Source: Campylobacter concisus (lineage in GTDB: Bacteria; Campylobacterota; Campylobacteria; Campylobacterales; Campylobacteraceae). Taken from it: a stretch of DNA of 51,971 nucleotides. Below are positions 47,408-51,971 of the stretch, in pieces. A program made the position numbers and the translations under genes. Location: the NCBI RefSeq assembly GCF_902460845.1, contig NZ_CABPVS010000007.1, positions 1 to 51,971 of the forward strand, read 5' to 3'. The notes under the pieces were generated by a model. That model did no database searches. It had not been told where the DNA came from and saw only the letters and a list, made by a program, of their open reading frames with translations. Within the stretch, counting starts at the first letter, position 1. Each line of letters opens with the position of its first letter.

Positions 47408-47572
47408 CTATTTAGAAGTTGGCTTCATGCGAAATGTGCCCTTAGTGGTTTGGACTTTGGTATAGCCACCAAAGCTTTGACCCACTTTTTGATGAGCACG
47501 AGCAGATGAGTAAGACCTGCTTGAAGACGATGAAGAAGACTTTGAATAAGAACGTGAATAGCATTTTGCCAT
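47408..47572 (-). CDS. 54-residue Ser/Arg-rich small protein
   Basis: A short gene starting at ATG 47572, with a strong AAAGGGG about 8 bases upstream. The N-terminal half is MAKCYSRSYSKSSSSSSSRS, rich in Ser, Tyr and Arg; the second half (QKVGQSFGGYTKVQTTKGTF) looks folded or peptide-binding. No signal peptide. I do not recognise it. It sits between array 2 and the WYL regulator, divergently from the latter. The ribosome site and codon pattern argue for a real gene. Confidence 0.55.
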   Translation of the reverse strand: MAKCYSRSYSKSSSSSSSRSYSSARAHQKVGQSFGGYTKVQTTKGTFRMKPTSK

Positions 47573-47629
47573 TTTAACCCCTTTGTGTTGAATTATTTTG
47601 TTTTGTTGGGTGAATTATAAAGTGGTGTG

Positions 47630-47648
47630 TGGACATATTGTGTATAAT
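47630..47648 (+). promoter_or_regulatory. WYL gene promoter with operator-like element
   Basis: TATAAT at 47643-47648 overlaps the element GGACATATTGTGTATAAT. This resembles the perfect palindrome upstream of darT (49994-50014) and a site upstream of csx20 (51866-51885), all sharing CATATWGTGT. Position over the -10 suggests autoregulation. Confidence 0.5.
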
Positions 47649-47681
47649 TCTTAATAACTTTAGAATATAAAGGATAAAGTA

Positions 47682-48641
47682 ATGGACGCCCAAACCAGGA
47701 TACTATGGCTACTTAAAAAGCTAAATCGTGGCGAGATAATCGACACCGCGCAAGACGAGCTATGGGTAAATGAAAAAGACGAAACGCCAAGACTAAACTA
47801 CAAAACCATAAGACGAGACTTTGACGCGATAAAAAGTGTTTTTGGTGAGATAGAGATAAAGCGAACAGATCCTGGCTGCTACCAGGCTATCAATACAAAT
47901 TTACTTGATGATTTGCTCGATGAGAGAAAGAGAAATGTCCTAAAGATAATCTACACGATGCTTGCCAAAAACTCTCAAAAATTTAACGAAACCAGCAAGA
48001 AAACGGCTATATCTCAAACTATAAATGAATCATTGGGCGTTTATGACTTTGTCACAAGCCCGATCGAGACGGAACTAGACAAAAGCGTCATAAAAACACT
48101 AGAAGATGCGATACGCTATAGAAAAAAGCTCGCGATTGAGTATACCCCGACAAATAGGTCTGATAGCAAAAAATTTAAAGAGGTAAAGCCATATAAAATT
48201 TTACTGATCAACGAAAATTTATATCTGGCAAATAGCAACAACGAGTATGATTTTTCACTTTTTAGGATAGCTGGGATAGTAAATTTAGAGGTTATTAAAG
48301 GCGAAACATTTAACCACGACTACAACATCGACGACTTTATAAAAAACATCCAGACGCCGTTTGCGGTTTTTTCTCATGAGTGGAGAAGCTCACTCATAGA
48401 AGTGCAGCTTGAGATCAGCCCTAAAAAAGCCTTTTTGTTTGAAAGAAAAAACTTTTTTCAGTCGCAAAATATAATAGAGCAAAAGCCAGACGGTGCGATC
48501 GTGGTTAGTTATCATTTTACGGATCTTAAAGAGATAGAGTTTTTTATAATAGAGTTTTTGGGATACGTTAAAATTTTAGCCCCAGTGGAGCTAAAACAAA
48601 AGATCATAAAAAAAATAGAAGAAGGTAAAAAATTACTTTAA
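47682..48641 (+). CDS. WYL-domain transcriptional regulator
   Basis: A 319-residue protein: an N-terminal winged helix (TRILWLLKKLNRGEIIDTAQ, NYKTIRRDFDAIKSVFG), a linker and a WYL domain (about 135-215; AIRYRKKLAIEYTPTN, KPYKILLINENLYLAN, where the usual W-Y-L is I-L-L-like). A C-terminal WCX-like extension (EVQLEISPKKAFLFERK) follows. WYL proteins control CRISPR and other defence genes by binding nucleic-acid or nucleotide ligands. AAGGA precedes ATG 47682. Its stop abuts that of the convergent macrodomain gene. Confidence 0.9.
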   Translation: MDAQTRILWLLKKLNRGEIIDTAQDELWVNEKDETPRLNYKTIRRDFDAIKSVFGEIEIKRTDPGCYQAINTNLLDDLLDERKRNVLKIIYTMLAKNSQKFNETSKKTAISQTINESLGVYDFVTSPIETELDKSVIKTLEDAIRYRKKLAIEYTPTNRSDSKKFKEVKPYKILLINENLYLANSNNEYDFSLFRIAGIVNLEVIKGETFNHDYNIDDFIKNIQTPFAVFSHEWRSSLIEVQLEISPKKAFLFERKNFFQSQNIIEQKPDGAIVVSYHFTDLKEIEFFIIEFLGYVKILAPVELKQKIIKKIEEGKKLL

Positions 48642-49325
48642 CTAAAATAGTCTTTGAGGCATGCTTTTAACCAGTCTAAAACATGCTTCAAGTGACTTGT
48701 CGCCTATGCCAGGAGCTTTTAATAAAGCGCTTAGAGAATGATATAGCCCACTATCTATCGCATCTTTGATGGCTTGAAATCTTATATTTTTTACGCCTAA
48801 GGCTTTGGTTTGCCTTTTTAGCTCGTTGATATCAAAATTTAGAGCAAAGTCATCGTATAAATCATCACTTGCTTTCTCGTCAAATTCCCAAATTTCACAC
48901 TCTATATTTAAAGGCTCGAGAAATTCCATCATCAAATTTATAACTTCATCTTTATCAAGTCCACCATTTGCAGCGCCAAGAAGCGGAAATGCTATGTGAT
49001 TAATATTCTTACTTACGTAAGTATTTGTAAATTTTTCAAGACCAGCTTTTATGTAGCTCATTTTTGACGGATCTTTCCAGTGCTTTTTGGTAGGGAAATT
49101 TAGCACCTGTCGCCCATCAGCTGCTTTATATAGCCATAGTTTGCCTATTTCTATTTTATTTGGGTTGCCCTCACTGCAAAGCTCAACATATCGCGAGAAC
49201 ATTTCAGGATAGCGCAATCTAAATTCATACGCTATGCCAGCGCCCATTACGCCTACGCAGTTGATAGTGTTTACGATGGTGTCCGCTTTAGTGTTAAATA
49301 TATTTCCACTTTTTAGTGTTACCAT
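48642..49325 (-). CDS. darG: Macrodomain protein, probable DarG antitoxin
   Basis: A 227-residue protein. Residues 1-150 form a macrodomain of the DarG/TARG1-like class: VNTINCVGVMGAGIAYEF, LNFPTKKHWKDPSKMSYI, and PLLGAANGGLDKDEV. This class removes ADP-ribose from DNA. The C-terminal part is short and helical, with a possible helix-hairpin-helix (LLKAPGIGDKSLEACF), unlike the roughly 150-residue toxin-binding domain of full-length DarG. The gene follows darT by 8 bases in the same operon. Confidence 0.88.
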   Translation of the reverse strand: MVTLKSGNIFNTKADTIVNTINCVGVMGAGIAYEFRLRYPEMFSRYVELCSEGNPNKIEIGKLWLYKAADGRQVLNFPTKKHWKDPSKMSYIKAGLEKFTNTYVSKNINHIAFPLLGAANGGLDKDEVINLMMEFLEPLNIECEIWEFDEKASDDLYDDFALNFDINELKRQTKALGVKNIRFQAIKDAIDSGLYHSLSALLKAPGIGDKSLEACFRLVKSMPQRLF

Positions 49326-49333
49326 TTTTATCC

Positions 49334-49954
49334 TTAGAAAAATTTAGCTGGATTAACTATGACGTTGATATTATACATCTTAAGATCGCCAGCCAGCTGC
49401 TCTTCAATAGCTTTTTTACTAGCTTGATCTTTAACATATATAGAGCGTATGTAACGGCTATAAACTACATCATTGATCAAAATTTCTGCCATCATTTTTT
49501 GTTTGATATCATTGTTTGCAATGCCATTGTTGCACCATCTTGGAGAAAAGACATCATCAAAATTTATAAAATTTGGATCTTGCAAGTCGGGCAAATATCT
49601 GCTAAATCTAGCTTCATCCGCAGATGCATTGCGATTTGAGATCAAAAAGCCATCTTGGTGATCTTTTATAACCCGAACGTCAAGTCCTAGAATGATAACG
49701 CGAGCATTGTTTCTATTTTTATAAAGCATAGCGTTGCGAGGATTAAAATAAAATGGGACATAGTCGTGAATTTTATGTCCATATATGTGCTCAACCTTTT
49801 CGCGTCTTGCATTAACCTCTTGGTTGCTAATATCTACTTGCCTATAGGAGTTGTAATGATTTTGCAAGCCATGTAATAAAATATTTTTCAAGTTGCTAGA
49901 GTCTGTCATATGAAAAATTTCGCTCATGCCGTCTAAGAAAGTTTGGTTGCTCAT
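49334..49954 (-). CDS. darT: DarT-type DNA ADP-ribosyltransferase toxin
   Basis: A 206-residue DUF4433/DarT protein starting at ATG 49954 (MSNQTFLDGMSEIFHMTDSS) behind GGAGG; the longer frame to 50002 would run across the operator. Key motifs are the NAD-binding His region (IFHMTDSSNL), DYVPFYFNPRNAMLYK, SADEARFSRY and the catalytic Glu in QKMMAEILIND. DarT attaches ADP-ribose to bases of single-stranded DNA and blocks replication. The linked macrodomain gene is the expected antidote. Confidence 0.9.
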   Translation of the reverse strand: MSNQTFLDGMSEIFHMTDSSNLKNILLHGLQNHYNSYRQVDISNQEVNARREKVEHIYGHKIHDYVPFYFNPRNAMLYKNRNNARVIILGLDVRVIKDHQDGFLISNRNASADEARFSRYLPDLQDPNFINFDDVFSPRWCNNGIANNDIKQKMMAEILINDVVYSRYIRSIYVKDQASKKAIEEQLAGDLKMYNINVIVNPAKFF

Positions 49955-49993
49955 TATAACCTCCGTTATTTTTTCGGAGATTATAAGAGGCAT

Positions 49994-50014
49994 TATAGAC
50001 ATATAGTGTCTATA
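49994..50014 (-). promoter_or_regulatory. Palindromic operator upstream of darT
   Basis: A perfect 8-bp inverted repeat, TATAGACA and TGTCTATA, with a 5-base spacer, 40 bases before the darT ATG. Its core CATATAGTGT resembles elements before the WYL and csx20 genes. The palindrome is plain in the sequence; the binding protein (WYL regulator or DarG itself) is inferred. Confidence 0.65.
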
Positions 50015-50029
50015 AAAAATATTAAATAG

Positions 50030-51349
50030 CTAACTATCTTGTATTTTTATAAAGTCTTGATATTTGTCAAATAGCTTTTTTATCTCTTGTTTGATATGGC
50101 TAAATTCCTCTTCTCTGATATTACCATGTGCGAAGTCGTTGCGCAGGTCATCTAACTGCTTGTGATATTTGCTCAGTTCGTTGTTTGAACCAAATTTTGT
50201 GTTTATAACATCCCTAATCTCTTTTATTTCTTCTTTTGAAAGTTCAAGATACTTTAAATTTTTCATAGTCCTGCCAACAAAGTCGTCATCACTCTCATTC
50301 GCCCTAGTTTTTAACGACTGAATAAAGAAATTGCTTATCAGATAATTTTTCCTAACACCCTTAGTAGAGCATTCATCTAAAATTTTCTTAAAAACAACAG
50401 GGATATTTCTTTCAAAAACTCCAACTATATAGCTATTTACACTTTCAAACAATAGCACCAGCGACTGCAGCAAGTAGCCCTTTTCAAACATATCTTTAGC
50501 TAGTTTATACCTAAAAACATAGGCACTATCACTCCAGTCGCATATTTTATTTAGCCTCTCTTTTAAATTCTTAGCTCTTGATATAAGCGCGATATCATCT
50601 ATCTTATCAAGCTCCTTGATCAGCTCACCATGCGAGCTTTTCAGCTTTGCGATATTTAAGCTTAGTATATTGTATGAAAAATCATTTAAAGCATTTACTA
50701 GCGACTCAAATTTCTTTGTCTTTATGTGCTGCGCCAAAGTATAGTTTTGCGAAAAAGCCGCAATCACAAAGGCGATATTGGCGATATCCAGGTATTGCCT
50801 CAGGTCTATTATCTCATATAGCTTGGATTTTTCTATCTCCTTTGCAAACAAAATTTGATCTATTTGGGAGACGTCTGAGAAGTTTTGTATGAGTAAATCT
50901 ACTAGTGCAAGCAAAGGCAAATGACGAAAGCCATGCGTCACATCAAAAATAATCTTACCGACTCCGCTTTTTACTAGATCATCTATCACTCTCTCAAATA
51001 TCTCAAACAAAGCCTCAAAATTTTTCTCATCTACTATCTTATAGCTATCATTAAAATTTATCTTAAAATCAGCATAGTGCGCCATGACGGCTTCATTAAA
51101 TTCCCTAGCTGCTGCTGTATATATAGGCACTATATTTTCTGTTCCAAATTTATCCGCCAGCAATGGTAACGTATTAAAAAACTCTTGCGATTTATCAGTG
51201 CTCTCACCAGCGAAATAATACCTAGCGCAACCCTCGGTTTTAATGTTCTCTTTTTGACCTTGTATACCAAGGATGGTGATAACGGCTGTTTTGTTATTGA
51301 TCTCTTCACTCTGGTGTGGATTTGCTTTTTTTACTATAGTGATCGGCAT
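50030..51349 (-). CDS. csx1: CARF-HEPN RNase, Csx1 type (DxTHG motif)
   Basis: A 439-residue protein. The N-terminal CARF-like domain opens with AVITILGIQGQKEN and carries FDVTHGFRHLP (DxTHG at 136-140), the signature of the Csx1/Csx2 group. The C-terminal HEPN domain has RNDFAH (R403 to H408), the R-x4-H catalytic motif. Cyclic oligoadenylate made by Csm1 should bind CARF and activate RNA cleavage. It lies 6 kb from the csm genes, between csx20 and darT, all on the minus strand. Confidence 0.9.
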   Translation of the reverse strand: MPITIVKKANPHQSEEINNKTAVITILGIQGQKENIKTEGCARYYFAGESTDKSQEFFNTLPLLADKFGTENIVPIYTAAAREFNEAVMAHYADFKINFNDSYKIVDEKNFEALFEIFERVIDDLVKSGVGKIIFDVTHGFRHLPLLALVDLLIQNFSDVSQIDQILFAKEIEKSKLYEIIDLRQYLDIANIAFVIAAFSQNYTLAQHIKTKKFESLVNALNDFSYNILSLNIAKLKSSHGELIKELDKIDDIALISRAKNLKERLNKICDWSDSAYVFRYKLAKDMFEKGYLLQSLVLLFESVNSYIVGVFERNIPVVFKKILDECSTKGVRKNYLISNFFIQSLKTRANESDDDFVGRTMKNLKYLELSKEEIKEIRDVINTKFGSNNELSKYHKQLDDLRNDFAHGNIREEEFSHIKQEIKKLFDKYQDFIKIQDS

Positions 51350-51435
51350 TCTATTCCCTTAAATTTAGCAACTTAATAACAGCGATTATCTCGTTTTGCA
51401 ACTTGCGTTTTACTTAATAAGACAATGGCTAGATC

Positions 51436-51810
51436 CTACAGATACTCTCTAAATTTCTCGTGCTTAAATTCGCGCTTTATTATCGTTTTCCCGTCTATTA
51501 CGAGTTCTTGCGCCATGCGCTTAGTAGTAGCGTAGATAGTTTTTATCCCGATATTTTTAGCGAAATTTATCATATTATATGTAGCGCCAAAGTCCCCTTG
51601 CACCAGCAATATATCGCCAGCTTCAGCTTCAAGCATCAACTCCTTTTTATATGTGTTTAAAGCATATAGTATATTTTCATCAGATGGGCTAATGTTTGAC
51701 CACGCGTCATCGGCGATATTTATGATATCTTCGACACCAAAGACCTTTAAGGCCTGACTTTTCTGCTCTTGTGTTAAGCCATGACTTATAAGCACAAACA
51801 TCTTTTTCAT
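51436..51810 (-). CDS. csx20: Csx20-like protein, probable ring nuclease
   Basis: A 124-residue protein with the Csx20 pattern: FVLISHGLTQEQKSQAL at the start, DILLVQGDFGATYNMINFAK in the middle, IYATTKRMAQELV, then a conserved FKHEKFREYL end. Csx20 is a type III accessory family reported to degrade cyclic oligoadenylates and so switch off CARF effectors. Start ATG 51810 follows AAGGAA. It lies 86 bases upstream of csx1 in the same direction. Confidence 0.85.
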   Translation of the reverse strand: MKKMFVLISHGLTQEQKSQALKVFGVEDIINIADDAWSNISPSDENILYALNTYKKELMLEAEAGDILLVQGDFGATYNMINFAKNIGIKTIYATTKRMAQELVIDGKTIIKREFKHEKFREYL

Positions 51811-51865
51811 TGCTATTCCTTTTTAAAATTTATCTCCATAAACAAGTTGGGATACTATCTAGCAT

Positions 51866-51885
51866 TTTGGACACAATATGACAAA
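51866..51885 (-). promoter_or_regulatory. Operator-like element upstream of csx20
   Basis: Read on the minus strand the element contains GTCATATTGTGTCC, sharing CATATTGTGT exactly with the WYL promoter and differing by one base from the darT palindrome core. It lies 56 bases before the csx20 ATG. Confidence 0.45.
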
Positions 51886-51892
51886 ATAAAAT

Positions 51893-51971
51893 CAAAACAG
51901 CCTGAGATTTTATAGACTATGCCACAAACCAGCCATCTTTGAGATGCAAGAGCTCTTTGTCTAGCTTATGT
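51893..51971 (+). pseudogene. Decayed second copy of the cas2 3' end
   Basis: Bases 51935-51971 are identical to 45877-45913 (end of cas2, stop and the following bases), and 51893-51922 match the cas2 segment from about 45798 with a few changes and a 4-base gap. About 40 bases between the two segments are missing. The match runs to the window edge, so the duplicated segment continues beyond. Confidence 0.85.

Noticed and set aside
47630-47635. TGGACA as a -35 for the WYL gene
   Set aside because: It is only 7 bases from the TATAAT; better explained as part of the operator-like element.

Overview
The window looks like chromosomal DNA of a Campylobacter, most likely C. concisus or a close relative. 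The DNA is AT-rich, GTG and TTG starts are common, ribosome sites are of the AAGGA type, and the order ileS, small membrane ORF, gatA, guaB ... murC, mutS2 recalls the C. jejuni Cj1061c-Cj1052c block. Species assignment is inference.

Bases 1-32,700 are mostly core genome. A giant secreted repeat protein with an N-terminal retention module (206-5257) is followed by a LemA/TPM pair and by remnants of an aryl-polyene-like cluster (a phosphopantetheinyl transferase stub and the frameshifted tail of an MMPL exporter). Next come cinA (minus strand), then ileS, a 34-residue membrane protein, gatA, guaB, metX, xseB, a nitrilase-like protein, a YjbR-like protein, murC, two small genes, mutS2, a GGDEF/EAL protein and dapE. 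A DUF2809 protein, polA (minus), two LPS-core glycosyltransferases and an exbB-exbD-tonB operon lead up to tRNA-Phe.

Bases 32,718 to the end are accessory, entered at the tRNA-Phe 3' end. First is a mobilizable element: a candidate oriT, a ColE1-like MOB_HEN relaxase broken by two frameshifts, mbeB- and mbeD-like genes nested inside it, a mobC gene, a small excisionase-like gene, an unknown cargo gene and a tyrosine integrase. A DUF4143 ATPase follows. Then comes a type III-A CRISPR-Cas locus: cas6-csm1-csm2-csm3-csm4-csm5 on the minus strand, a short array, cas1-cas2 on the plus strand, and a longer array. Csm1 has no HD nuclease domain but keeps the GGDD cyclase motif, so cyclic-oligoadenylate signalling is the expected output. 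cas6 is split by a homopolymer frameshift, and cas1 has no ordinary start codon for its N-terminal domain.

After array 2 lie a WYL regulator, a DarT-like ADP-ribosyltransferase with a macrodomain partner (DarG-like), a CARF-HEPN RNase (Csx1 type, with DxTHG and RNDFAH motifs) and a Csx20-like ring nuclease. Similar operator-like elements with the core CATATWGTGT lie upstream of the WYL gene, darT and csx20. This suggests that one regulator ties a DNA-modifying toxin-antitoxin pair to CRISPR signalling, and it is the most interesting hypothesis here. The window ends in a decayed second copy of the cas2 3' end, so the CRISPR locus has been duplicated and rearranged and probably continues past the window.
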